This document shows, piece after piece, positions 37,600 to 46,393 of a stretch of DNA of 57,356 bases. The position numbers and the translations under genes were made by a program. The DNA comes from Alphaproteobacteria bacterium MarineAlpha5_Bin5 (GTDB lineage Bacteria > Pseudomonadota > Alphaproteobacteria > HIMB59 > GCA-002718135), in assembly GCA_002938205.1 (NCBI GenBank), contig PTKZ01000010.1:1-57356 (forward strand), written 5' to 3'. The notes under the pieces were generated by a model. That model made no database searches. It was not told where the DNA came from and was given only the letters and a program-made list of their open reading frames with translations. Numbering within the stretch: the stretch's first letter is position 1; each line of letters opens with the position of its first letter.

Positions 37600-38397
37600 A
37601 TGAAGTACATATATTCTGCAATTTTTCTATATTTTTTTATTGGTTTTATGCTTTATTTTTTACAAAGAAAAATCTTATTTAATGTAAGTAAAAAACCTAA
37701 TCCTCCTTCATTCTATAATTTAAACAAAGTTAAAGAGGTATTTATACCAACTCATGATAATTTAAATTTACTTGCTTGGCATTATAGAGGTTTGGAAACT
37801 ATGCCAATGCTTGTTTATTTTCATGGCAATTCTTTTGATATTGGAGAACGTGCTTATAGAATTAAAAGGTATATTGATAAAAACTGGTCAGTATTATTAG
37901 TAGCTTGGAGAGGTTATAGTGGCAATAAAGGAATACCGTCAGAAAAAAATTTATATATTGATGGAGAATCTACATTAAATTGGATTAAAAAAAATACACA
38001 TTTTCATTTATCAGACTTAATTATTTATGGTGAGTCATTAGGAAGCGGAGTAGCTGTCGAATTAAGTACTCGTTATAAGTTTTTATCAACAGTATTAGAA
38101 GCTCCATTTACTTCAATTGCAGATATTGCAAAAAAAAGATATAAAATTTACCCAACAAAATATTTGATAAGAGATAAATTTGATAACTTAACTAAAATAG
38201 ACAAAATTAATTCACCACTTTTAATCATTAGTGGAAAGAAAGATGAAATTGTTCCCTCAAAACATAGTGAAATATTATATAATAAAGCAAAAGTATTAAA
38301 AAAATCTGTTTTTATTGACGAAGCAATGCATAATAATTTATACGAATTTGGAATAGATAAATCAGTAATTAGCTTTATTTTAGAACTATGGAAATAA
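37600..38397 (+). CDS. alpha/beta hydrolase (BEM46/ABHD13-like)
   Basis: A 265-residue serine hydrolase of unknown substrate. A single N-terminal membrane anchor (about residues 3-22) is followed by the oxyanion motif YFHGNSFDIGER, the nucleophile elbow YGESLGSG, an acid in SGKKDEIVPS and a late His in EAMHNNLYE, giving a complete triad. The WRGYSGNKGIPSE segment is typical of the BEM46 group. The active domain probably faces the periplasm or the membrane. It overlaps nhaD by 10 bases. Confidence 0.85.
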   Translation: MKYIYSAIFLYFFIGFMLYFLQRKILFNVSKKPNPPSFYNLNKVKEVFIPTHDNLNLLAWHYRGLETMPMLVYFHGNSFDIGERAYRIKRYIDKNWSVLLVAWRGYSGNKGIPSEKNLYIDGESTLNWIKKNTHFHLSDLIIYGESLGSGVAVELSTRYKFLSTVLEAPFTSIADIAKKRYKIYPTKYLIRDKFDNLTKIDKINSPLLIISGKKDEIVPSKHSEILYNKAKVLKKSVFIDEAMHNNLYEFGIDKSVISFILELWK

Positions 38398-39689
38398 ATT
38401 TAACAACTTCTTATGTAGGTATTTTAAGTTTAATTATTTTTGTTATAGCCTATGCTGTTGTGATGGCTGAAGAATTTAGTCATTTGAGAAAATCTAAACC
38501 AGTAATTATTTCTGCAGCTGTAATATGGGCTATAATAGCCTTTAATTTTGCCTCTGACAAGACATATGCTCATGAAATAGAACATGCGCTAGAGCATAAT
38601 ATTTTAGAATTTGCAGAACTTTTTTTATTTTTGTTAGTTGCTATGACTTATATTAATTCACTAGAAGAAAGAAAAGTATTTGATGTAGTACGTTATCAAT
38701 TAACATCACGAGGCTTTAGTTTTCGCCAACTTTTTATATTTACCGGAATAATTACATTCTTTCTTTCTCCAATAGCAGATAATTTAACCACTGCTCTTGT
38801 TATGTGTTCAGTTTTGATGGCATGTGGTAAGGGAAATACTAAATTTATATCACTAGGATGTATAAACATTGTTGTAGCTGCTAATGCCGGAGGGGCATTC
38901 AGTCCCTTTGGAGATATAACTACATTAATGGTTTGGCAGGCTGGAATTGTAGAATTTTTTACATTTTTTAAAATATTTTTTCCTTCTGTAATAAATTATG
39001 TCATTCCTGCTACAATTATGTATTTTTTTATTCCAAATGAAAAACCTGAAGTTAGCACTGATAAAGTTTACATAAAAAGAGGAGGAAAATTGATTATATT
39101 TTTAGGCCTTTTAACAATATTTAGCGCTGTCAATTTTCATAATTTTTTACATTTACCACCAATGCTGGGAATGATGTTTGGAATGGGATTATTGGGATTA
39201 TATTCTTTTTATTTAAAAATTTCACATGAACCTTCATTTGAAGATCAAAAATTTGATTTCTTCAGAAATGTTTCCAAAGCAGAATGGGATACTTTGCTAT
39301 TCTTTTTTGGAGTAATTCTTAGCGTTGGTGGTTTAGGTTTTATTGGTTATTTATCTTTAGTATCAGAATTTTTATATGATGGACTTGGAGCTACAATGGC
39401 AAATACGATTGTTGGTGTACTTTCAGCTATAGTTGATAATATTCCAGTTATGTTTGCAGTGATTACGATGCAACCCGAAATGTCTACTGATCAATGGCTG
39501 CTAGTAACTTTGACAACTGGTGTAGGAGGAAGTTTACTTTCTATAGGATCGGCTGCAGGTGTTGCATTAATGGGCCAAGCAAGAGGTTATTATACTTTTT
39601 TTGGCCATTTAAAATGGACACCTGTAATTTTTTTAGGGTACATAGCTAGTATTTATCTTCATGTTTTGATGGCTGATTTACCTTTATAA
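38388..39689 (+). CDS. nhaD: Na+/H+ antiporter NhaD
   Basis: It exchanges sodium for protons across the inner membrane. The 433-residue protein has about 12 membrane helices and NhaD/ArsB-type features: FFLSPIADNLTTALVM, INIVVAANAGGAFSPFGDITTLMVWQAG and, in the second half, VLSAIVDNIPVMFAVI and GVGGSLLSIGSAAGVALMGQ. Its last 31 bases overlap the end of thiP on the other strand. Together with hppA it points to active management of proton and sodium gradients. Confidence 0.93.
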   Translation: MEINLTTSYVGILSLIIFVIAYAVVMAEEFSHLRKSKPVIISAAVIWAIIAFNFASDKTYAHEIEHALEHNILEFAELFLFLLVAMTYINSLEERKVFDVVRYQLTSRGFSFRQLFIFTGIITFFLSPIADNLTTALVMCSVLMACGKGNTKFISLGCINIVVAANAGGAFSPFGDITTLMVWQAGIVEFFTFFKIFFPSVINYVIPATIMYFFIPNEKPEVSTDKVYIKRGGKLIIFLGLLTIFSAVNFHNFLHLPPMLGMMFGMGLLGLYSFYLKISHEPSFEDQKFDFFRNVSKAEWDTLLFFFGVILSVGGLGFIGYLSLVSEFLYDGLGATMANTIVGVLSAIVDNIPVMFAVITMQPEMSTDQWLLVTLTTGVGGSLLSIGSAAGVALMGQARGYYTFFGHLKWTPVIFLGYIASIYLHVLMADLPL

Positions 39690-41248
39690 TTAAAGTTATC
39701 AATTACAAAAAAAATTATCATACAAAATATTAATATAAACCCAGCAACAAAAGAAGCGTCTTCAAAACGATAAACTGTAATTAATCTATATAAATATAAA
39801 GGCATTGTTTCAAAGTTTTGATCTCTGAAGAAAGAAATTATAGTAAAATCACCGAAAGTTATTACTGTTGAAAATGAAAAAATATAAAGAATATTTTTTC
39901 TCATTAATGGAAATACAATTATAAAGAAATTAATTAGATTTATTCTAAAAGAATTTTTTATGTCTTTGTAATCTAAATAAATATTTTTAAGATTGTTAAA
40001 AAGAATTAGTATTGAAAAGGGAATTAAGAACATTGAATTTATTAAAATAACTACAAAAAATTTAAAAAAATATATGTATTTAAGTTCTTTAAGTACAATA
40101 AAATAACCAAGACTAAATATGATAGGTGATACTATTATAATTGAAGAACTAAATAAAAATAAAAATTGTTGTAAAAAAATATTTTTATAATTTAAAACAA
40201 GTAAAAGACATATAATAAATCCTAAAATACTAACGAATAATCCTGTAATAATAGAAATTGTAAAAGAATTAATGAATGCGTTAATAAATTCATAATCATA
40301 AAATATTTTGAATGATATATTATATAAAAAATTAGAAAAAATTAATATTATGGGTGAAAATAAAAATATAGAGAATATTAATATTAAGATGATGTCTGAT
40401 AATTTTACAAAAAATATATTTTTGTGTGGATGCAGAAAGTTATTGATTTCTATTTCAAAAAAATTTGAACCTTTTAATTTATAAAAACCAATAAATACAA
40501 AAAAAATACATATAATAATTTGTATAAAACTTAATAGGATTGCTTTATTAAAATTTAGTTCAAATAATGCATATTGATAAATGGCAACTTCAATTGTAGA
40601 GTTTTTTGGCCCACCTCCTAAAGCCATAACAATAGCAAAACTTAAAAAGCATAGAGCAAAAATTATGGAAAATATTGTAAAAATGTTCTGCTTTATAACA
40701 GGTATTTCTAATTTTATAATATTAGCAATATAGGAAAGATTAATTGAGTTTGAGATTTCATAATATTTTATAGGAATATTATTTAAATTATTAAAAAAAA
40801 GTCTTGTTGCAAATGGAGTGTTAAGCAATATATGAGCAATTAAAATTGCTTTAATTCCATAAATAGATTCAATAGATATAAGGTTGTAAAAATTAAAATA
40901 AACATTAAAAAACCCATTGTATCCAAATAATTTGATTACTGAATAAACTATTAGTATTGTTGGTATAACAAAAGAAAAACCACATAAAGAAATTATTATT
41001 TTTATTATTTTTAAATTTTTATGTCTATTTAAAGCTAATGAAAAAGGAATTGCTAATAAACAAGTTATTAATGAAGAAAAAAATGCTTGGTATAAAGAAA
41101 AATATATTATTCTATGAGTGTAAGAATTTTTTAAAAAATTAATTATTAATTTTAAGTCATAACTTATTTTTGAAAAAATACCTACAAAAGGCAATAACAA
41201 TACAATGCAAAAAAAACTTAATAGGAAATAATTATATTTATTGTACAA
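39659..41248 (-). CDS. thiP: thiamine ABC transporter permease ThiP
   Basis: A 529-residue fused permease with about 12 membrane helices. Two halves each carry an EAA-like loop for the ATPase (around YYEISNSINLSYI in the first, DYKDIKNSFRI in the second). Its length is close to E. coli ThiP (536). Identity as ThiP rather than an iron permease rests on the adjacent thiB and TPP riboswitch. No thiQ ATPase gene follows; the convergent nhaD overlaps its 3' end instead. It starts 5 bases after thiB. Confidence 0.88.
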   Translation of the reverse strand: MYNKYNYFLLSFFCIVLLLPFVGIFSKISYDLKLIINFLKNSYTHRIIYFSLYQAFFSSLITCLLAIPFSLALNRHKNLKIIKIIISLCGFSFVIPTILIVYSVIKLFGYNGFFNVYFNFYNLISIESIYGIKAILIAHILLNTPFATRLFFNNLNNIPIKYYEISNSINLSYIANIIKLEIPVIKQNIFTIFSIIFALCFLSFAIVMALGGGPKNSTIEVAIYQYALFELNFNKAILLSFIQIIICIFFVFIGFYKLKGSNFFEIEINNFLHPHKNIFFVKLSDIILILIFSIFLFSPIILIFSNFLYNISFKIFYDYEFINAFINSFTISIITGLFVSILGFIICLLLVLNYKNIFLQQFLFLFSSSIIIVSPIIFSLGYFIVLKELKYIYFFKFFVVILINSMFLIPFSILILFNNLKNIYLDYKDIKNSFRINLINFFIIVFPLMRKNILYIFSFSTVITFGDFTIISFFRDQNFETMPLYLYRLITVYRFEDASFVAGFILIFCMIIFFVIDNFNYKGKSAIKT

Positions 41249-41253
41249 TTAAT

Positions 41254-42240
41254 TTATGATGCATTAAGCCACTCGTTTATCCACTCTTCTTTTCTAGCAT
41301 TTATTTCTTCAGGATCTAATTGTAATACTTTTGGTATTTCAAGAATATTAAATGCCTTTGGAAGATCTTGAATATTAGTAACTGGATACATAATATTTGT
41401 TGATGGAAGAACTGATTGAAAATCTTCAGAGATCATAAATTGCAGAAACTTATTTGCTATAAGTTTATTATTAGATGTTGCTAAAATGCCTGCAAATTCT
41501 ATTGATAAGTAATTTCCTTCTTCAAAAATAGCCGCAGATATATCATAATTTTCTTCAAACATAATATGTGCAGCAGGTGAAGTTGTGTAACTAAGTACCA
41601 TGTCTGCTTCATTGTTCATAAAAAAATTATAATATGCATCTGTCCATCCTTTGGTCACAGCAATAATTTTTTTATTTAATTTTTCCCATTCTTTTTTAGC
41701 ATTATCTCCGTATATTGCTTTCATCCATGTTAATAATCCCAAACCAGGTGTAGAAGTTCTTGGATCTTGGATAACTATTCTCGCATTAGTTATATTAATT
41801 AATTCATTCATTGATTTTGGAGGATTTCTTAGATTTTGGTTATTATAAACAAATGCAAAATATCCATAATTGTAAGGAACAAATATTTCACTATCCCATT
41901 TGGTTGGTAAATTGATTTTTTGATTTAAGTTTTCAATTTTATGATAGGTAAATAAATTCGATTTATTTGCTGCATCAAATAAATTCATATCTAGACCTAA
42001 AACTATGTCTGCTTTAGTTGATGGTCCTTCTAAAATTACTTTATTCAAAAGTGTTGCAGAACTATCTACAATAACAAATTCAAGCTCTGTATTAAATCTT
42101 TCTTCAAAAATTTTTTCAATTATTGGTCCAGGGCCCCATTCAGATATGAATGAATCATAAGTATAGATTATAAGAGCTTTAGCTTTCACCGATAAAGAGA
42201 AGAGTAAAAAAAAGAAAAAAGAAGAAGCTATTGTTTTCAT
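41254..42240 (-). CDS. thiB: thiamine-binding periplasmic protein ThiB
   Basis: It captures thiamine or its phosphates for import. After a Sec signal peptide (about residues 1-20), the 328-residue protein follows ThiB closely: IYTYDSFISEWGPGP, DIVLGLDMNLFDAA, VPYNYGYFAFVYN, QDPRTSTPGLGLLTWMKAIYG, VTKGWTDAYYNF and VLSYTTSPAAH. The start codon lies 4 bases after a GGAGG sequence that forms the 3' edge of the TPP riboswitch. With ThiL in the same window, imported thiamine monophosphate could be turned directly into TPP. Confidence 0.95.
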   Translation of the reverse strand: MKTIASSFFFFLLFSLSVKAKALIIYTYDSFISEWGPGPIIEKIFEERFNTELEFVIVDSSATLLNKVILEGPSTKADIVLGLDMNLFDAANKSNLFTYHKIENLNQKINLPTKWDSEIFVPYNYGYFAFVYNNQNLRNPPKSMNELINITNARIVIQDPRTSTPGLGLLTWMKAIYGDNAKKEWEKLNKKIIAVTKGWTDAYYNFFMNNEADMVLSYTTSPAAHIMFEENYDISAAIFEEGNYLSIEFAGILATSNNKLIANKFLQFMISEDFQSVLPSTNIMYPVTNIQDLPKAFNILEIPKVLQLDPEEINARKEEWINEWLNAS

Positions 42241-42305
42241 GTTTCCTCCGCTGGCATTATCCAGATCAGGTTAAAAGGGTATAAATCTCAGCATCAGCAC
42301 CCCTA
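42241..42305 (-). promoter_or_regulatory. TPP riboswitch (THI element)
   Basis: On the minus strand just before thiB, the conserved THI-box segments appear in order: GGGGTGCTGATGCTGAGA, ATACCC, ACCTGATCTGGATAATGCCAGCG and GGAGG. This is the TPP-binding aptamer. The terminal GGAGG is also the only Shine-Dalgarno sequence, 4 bases from the ATG, so ligand binding probably blocks translation directly; there is no room for a separate terminator. The outer P1 helix is not obvious in the flanking AT-rich sequence. Confidence 0.96.
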
Positions 42306-42388
42306 ATTAATAAGTATAAATAATAATTATTTAAAAACAAACTAAAAAGAATTGTTTTTAAGTTTTTTATCAATATAACCATTTTTCT

Positions 42389-42465
42389 CGGGGAGTAGCG
42401 CAGCCTGGTAGCGCACCTGGTTTGGGACCAGGGGGTCGAAGGTTCGAATCCTTTCTCCCCGACCA
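42389..42465 (+). tRNA. tRNA-Pro (TGG)
   Basis: A complete cloverleaf. CGGGGAG pairs with CTCCCCG, with discriminator A and an encoded CCA at 42463-42465. The anticodon stem CCTGG/CCAGG encloses loop TTTGGGA, giving anticodon TGG for proline. The T arm holds GTTCGAATC. It lies 84 bases from the riboswitch on the other strand. Confidence 0.97.
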
Positions 42466-42476
42466 TATTATTATTA

Positions 42477-42590
42477 ATGAGAAAATTTATATTATCTTTG
42501 ATTTTTATAATTATAATTATTTTTTTTCTTAGTTTAATAGTTGGTGTGTATTTTGATATTTTAGAAAAAAATTTTGTTTTTCAAAAATAA
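42477..42590 (+). CDS. possible 37-residue single-pass membrane peptide
   Basis: An ATG 11 bases after tRNA-Pro opens a 37-codon frame ending in TAA. The peptide starts MRKF, continues with about 20 hydrophobic residues rich in Ile, Leu and Phe, and ends in a short hydrophilic tail (DILEKN...), the layout of a small inner-membrane protein with a cytoplasmic N-terminus. There is no Shine-Dalgarno sequence. In such AT-rich sequence a chance Ile/Phe-rich frame is quite possible, so this is a candidate only. It fills the space before the convergent MFS gene. Confidence 0.3.
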   Translation: MRKFILSLIFIIIIIFFLSLIVGVYFDILEKNFVFQK

Positions 42591-42606
42591 TTTTAATTAA
42601 AACTTT

Positions 42607-43863
42607 TCATTTTTTATCATTATCCACTTTGATCATTAAAATTAAACCTATTGTAAATAATAATAGTAAAGAAGCTAATCCCAATTGTGGAGAAGAAAAA
42701 ATAAATGCTACAGTTCCATATAAAACAGGCCCTATAAAAGAGGTAACTTTTCCTGAGAAAGAATAAAAACCAAAGAATTCAAATTTTTTATTTTCTGGTA
42801 TAGATTTTGCAAAATACACTCTACTTGCTGATTGTACTGGTCCAAAAAAAGTACTTAAAATAATTGCTAATATTATGAATAAATTCTTTTGATCAACAAA
42901 TAGAATAATAAAACTTATTATAAAAATACATATTAAAGATAGTATAATAGTATTTTTTGATCCCAATTTATTTTCTATGAATGAAAATATACAACTCCCT
43001 ATTCCGGCAGCTATATTTGTTCCTATTCCTAACATAATTATATCTGTTGTGGACATTCCAAAAACAATTGTGGCATAGATAGCTGCAACTGCAAATATTG
43101 CATTAATTCCATCCATATAAAATAATCTAGCAATTAAAAACCAAACAAGGTTTTTGTATTTTTTTATTTCTTTAAAAGTAATTTTGACTTGTTTAAAAGA
43201 TTCTATAACAGAATTTTTTGTGTTTAATTCACCTAGACGAGATTCTTTTAGAATAATGAACAGGGGAAGAGAAAATAATATAATCCAAATACCTGTGATT
43301 AAAAAGCTAATTCTAATATTTTCATAACGATTTATATCAAGATTAATAATAGGTTCAGATGGTAAAAAAAATAACCCGTAATAAATAATAAAAATTACTA
43401 CTGTTCCTGCATAACCTAATCCCCATGCTAAACCAGATAATTTGGCAAAGTTTTTTTTATTTGTAATAAGTCTTAATTGGCCATTATAAAATATTTGAGA
43501 AATTTCATAAGCTAGATTTCCAATAAATATTAAAATAATAATAATAAATAGGTTTATTAGGTTTGGCTCAGCAAACCATAAACTAATCGCAATTAGAGCA
43601 TATATTGAAGTTGTAAAAACTAACCATAGCTTTGATTTATTTGTTTGATCAGAGATACCTCCAACTACTGGACTTATTATTGCAGCCAGTAAACTTGATA
43701 ACCCAATTGTCCAAGTCCAAAATAAAGTTCCTTGATCTGGATTAGGAGATAAAACATCAACAAAATATCTTGAAAAAATAAATGTAATAATAATTGCAGA
43801 CCAAGCAGAATTTGCCCAATCGTAAAGGGCCCAAGAAAATTTTACCTTAAATTTTTCATTCAT
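42607..43863 (-). CDS. MFS transporter, UMF1/Atg22-like family
   Basis: A 418-residue protein with about 12 membrane helices. The N-terminus has the family mark SWALYDWANSAWSAII, followed by SPVVGGISDQTNKSK, the MFS loop between helices 2 and 3. Members resemble the fungal vacuolar amino-acid exporter Atg22, but bacterial substrates are largely unknown. It is 7 bases downstream of a metallophosphoesterase gene on the same strand, so the two may work together, for example by processing and moving a phosphorylated solute; that is speculation. Confidence 0.85.
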   Translation of the reverse strand: MNEKFKVKFSWALYDWANSAWSAIIITFIFSRYFVDVLSPNPDQGTLFWTWTIGLSSLLAAIISPVVGGISDQTNKSKLWLVFTTSIYALIAISLWFAEPNLINLFIIIILIFIGNLAYEISQIFYNGQLRLITNKKNFAKLSGLAWGLGYAGTVVIFIIYYGLFFLPSEPIINLDINRYENIRISFLITGIWIILFSLPLFIILKESRLGELNTKNSVIESFKQVKITFKEIKKYKNLVWFLIARLFYMDGINAIFAVAAIYATIVFGMSTTDIIMLGIGTNIAAGIGSCIFSFIENKLGSKNTIILSLICIFIISFIILFVDQKNLFIILAIILSTFFGPVQSASRVYFAKSIPENKKFEFFGFYSFSGKVTSFIGPVLYGTVAFIFSSPQLGLASLLLLFTIGLILMIKVDNDKK

Positions 43864-43870
43864 AAATATA

Positions 43871-44776
43871 TTATGAATAGTATTCTAATTTTGTTTCAGA
43901 TTGAGGCAATCTTTTATATTTTTCAATATAATTATGAAAGTGGATAGTTGTGGAAAAATTATCTGAAAGAACTACTCCATATTGAGATGGTCCCTCTAAT
44001 ATTACTATATTGTCATAAGTATCAGACATTTCTTTAATCATATTGTTATTTATCTGATTATTTTCCTTCATTTTTTTTAATTCACTTAAGCTGTAATTAA
44101 ATTCAGTGAAAAAATTTTTTACAGAGTGTGTAAAGTGACTTCCGCCTATAGTAGTGTGAGGTATATTGTTTTGAAAAGTAGTAGATGAAATATGTACGTG
44201 ACCTGAGATAATATGTCTTATATTAGAATGAGTTTTTACTGTATTAAAAAACTCATCTGGATTTTCTAAAGCAATCAGATCAATATAAGGGCTTTTAATT
44301 TTTGCAACATGATGGTGCATTATTATCGTGGTAGGCAATTCATTATTTTGTTGAATATGATTTTTTAACCATTTTAATCTTATCTCACATAATTTACCTT
44401 CACCTAATAAGTTTTTATCAAAAGTATCTAATATAATTATTCTTTGATCCTTAATATCAATAGTTTTTTGTATAAATCCATTCTCATCTGAATATTTTTC
44501 GTTAAAAACTTTTTTAAAATTATTTCTGTTGTCATGATTACCTATAGTTAGGTATATTGGTATTTTTAATTTAGGTATAATTTTTTTGAATCTTTCGTAT
44601 GATTCAATATCACCTCTGTCGGTTATATCACCTGCATGAATACAAAATTCTGCATCAGGATGATCATTATTTATACTTTCAATAGCTAAATTTAGGCGTT
44701 CAAATGAATCTAATCCATTACAATTTTCATTATCTGGCACTAAATGTGTATCGGATATTATAATAAACTTGAGCAT
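43871..44776 (-). CDS. calcineurin-like metallophosphoesterase (CpdA/GpdQ type)
   Basis: A 301-residue phosphodiesterase. All metal motifs are present: IISDTHL near the N-terminus, HAGDITDRGD, TIGNHDNR, the IMHHHV His and SGHVHIS. This set fits class III cyclic nucleotide phosphodiesterases and glycerophosphodiesterases such as GpdQ; sequence alone does not decide between them. No signal peptide is seen, so it acts in the cytoplasm. It heads a two-gene unit with the MFS gene; the divergent SDR gene starts 96 bases away. Confidence 0.87.
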   Translation of the reverse strand: MLKFIIISDTHLVPDNENCNGLDSFERLNLAIESINNDHPDAEFCIHAGDITDRGDIESYERFKKIIPKLKIPIYLTIGNHDNRNNFKKVFNEKYSDENGFIQKTIDIKDQRIIILDTFDKNLLGEGKLCEIRLKWLKNHIQQNNELPTTIIMHHHVAKIKSPYIDLIALENPDEFFNTVKTHSNIRHIISGHVHISSTTFQNNIPHTTIGGSHFTHSVKNFFTEFNYSLSELKKMKENNQINNNMIKEMSDTYDNIVILEGPSQYGVVLSDNFSTTIHFHNYIEKYKRLPQSETKLEYYS

Positions 44777-44872
44777 ATTTTGATTATGTATCCATAACTT
44801 TACATGTTTTTAACAATTTTATAAAAAAAAATTATATAGTTTTTTTTTTGTGCTATTTTAATTTAATATTTC

Positions 44873-45610
44873 ATGAAAAATTATAGAAGATTTGAAAATA
44901 AAAAAGCTCTTATAACAGGTGCAAATGGAGGTATTGGAAGTGTTCTAATAGAAGCTTTAAAAAAAGAAGGAGCTTTGGTAGCAGCGACAGATCTTGATAC
45001 AGAAAATCTAAAAGCAGATGCAAAATTTAACGGTAATTTATTAGATTCAGAATTTTGCGATCAACTTCCAAAAAAAGTTTTTGATCAATTTAATGGTCTA
45101 GATATTTTATGTAATGTGGCAGGAGTAATTACTAGAGGTAAAATAAACGAAGTAACAGATAAAGATTATAATCTTACAATGAAAATAAATGTTGAAGCTC
45201 CTTTTAGATTATGTAGAGCTAGTATACCTTTAATGAAAAGTGGTAGCGCAATAGTTAATGTTTCTTCTTGTTGGGGGTTGCGTCCAGGCCCTGAGCACCC
45301 TTTATACGTTATGTCAAAAGCAGCAATCGCATCTTTAACACAATGTTTAGGTTTGGATCATGCTCAAGATGGCATTAGAATTAATGCTGTGAGCCCTAAT
45401 GAAGTAAATACTCAAATGTTGCGTAGTGGCTTTGAGATAAGAGGATTGGATCCTGATAAAGCAATTGCAGAATTAGATAAATCAGTACCACTAGGCAGAA
45501 TTGCAGTACCAAAAGATATTGTTGATGTTATATTATTTTTATTATCTGATGAATCTAGATATATGTGTGGCTCTGTTGTAGAAGTTAATGGAGCAAAACC
45601 AGTTTCATGA
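44873..45610 (+). CDS. short-chain dehydrogenase/reductase (first of two)
   Basis: A 245-residue classical SDR. It has the nucleotide-binding TGANGGIG, the NVAGVI strand end (family NNAG), the catalytic Ser in NVSSCWG and Tyr-Lys in YVMSKAA. An acidic residue in ATDLDTEN after the second strand favours NAD over NADP. The substrate is unknown; sugar- or hydroxyacid-type alcohols are typical. It overlaps the second SDR gene by 4 bases, so the pair is cotranscribed with the following deaminase-like gene. Confidence 0.9.
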   Translation: MKNYRRFENKKALITGANGGIGSVLIEALKKEGALVAATDLDTENLKADAKFNGNLLDSEFCDQLPKKVFDQFNGLDILCNVAGVITRGKINEVTDKDYNLTMKINVEAPFRLCRASIPLMKSGSAIVNVSSCWGLRPGPEHPLYVMSKAAIASLTQCLGLDHAQDGIRINAVSPNEVNTQMLRSGFEIRGLDPDKAIAELDKSVPLGRIAVPKDIVDVILFLLSDESRYMCGSVVEVNGAKPVS

Positions 45611-46344
45611 CTAATTTAAAAAATAAAGTTGCTCTTGTAACAGGAGGTTCTTCAGGTATTGGATTAGCGACAGCAAATCTACTAGCTAAAAAAGGAGCAA
45701 GAGTTTTTTGTGCTCAAAGAACAAAATCTTCACACGAGGATATTTTGATTGATCTAAAAGATTTAGAATCTCCTAAAAAAATCATATCAGAAATTCAAAA
45801 TAGTGCAGGTCGATTAGATATATTAATTAACAATGCAGGAATCATGAAAGAAAATACATTAGAGGACATTACTTTACAGGAATGGAACGAACACATAACA
45901 GTTAATTTAACTGCACCTTTTTTATTAATTAAACACGCTTTATTTCTCTTAAAAAAAAATAAAGGATCAATTGTTAATATAGGATCAATAGAAGGAATAG
46001 GTAATAATCCTTGTCATACTGCTTATGGAGCATCCAAAGCTGGTGTACATGGTTTAACAAGAGCAGTAGCGGTTGATCATGGTTCTAAAGGAATTCGCTG
46101 CAATGCTGTAGCACCTGGCTGGATCAATACTCAATTAAATGAAAATTTCATTAAAACCTTAAGTAATGAAAAGATTTTTAAAGAAAAATTAAATTCTATT
46201 CACCCAGTAGGCAGAGTAGGCAAACCTCTAGAAGTTGCGCAATTAGTATGTTGGCTTGTTTCTGAAGAAGCAAGTTTTGTAACAGGTCAAGTTTGGACAA
46301 TAGATGGTGGAAGAATGACAAAATTAAGTTTACCAGATATTTGA
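45607..46344 (+). CDS. short-chain dehydrogenase/reductase (second of two)
   Basis: A second classical SDR of 245 residues: TGGSSGIG, NNAGIM, catalytic Ser in NIGSIEG and Tyr-Lys in YGASKAGVHG, ending with the common VTGQVWTIDGG segment. The residue pattern after the second strand (CAQRTKSS) has Arg and Ser, which favours NADP. It differs clearly from its neighbour, so the pair is not a recent duplication. Different cofactor preference could allow the two to act in opposite directions on one substrate; this is inference. Confidence 0.9.
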   Translation: MTNLKNKVALVTGGSSGIGLATANLLAKKGARVFCAQRTKSSHEDILIDLKDLESPKKIISEIQNSAGRLDILINNAGIMKENTLEDITLQEWNEHITVNLTAPFLLIKHALFLLKKNKGSIVNIGSIEGIGNNPCHTAYGASKAGVHGLTRAVAVDHGSKGIRCNAVAPGWINTQLNENFIKTLSNEKIFKEKLNSIHPVGRVGKPLEVAQLVCWLVSEEASFVTGQVWTIDGGRMTKLSLPDI

Positions 46345-46393
46345 TTATTTTTTTCAGATATAATTTTATCTATTTTTATGTTACTTTTTTATA

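Noticed and set aside
42266-42466. Minus-strand reading frame starting [13 protein letters not shown] across tRNA-Pro
   Set aside because: This is the well-known false protein produced by translating the antisense of tRNA genes; it also covers the TPP riboswitch.
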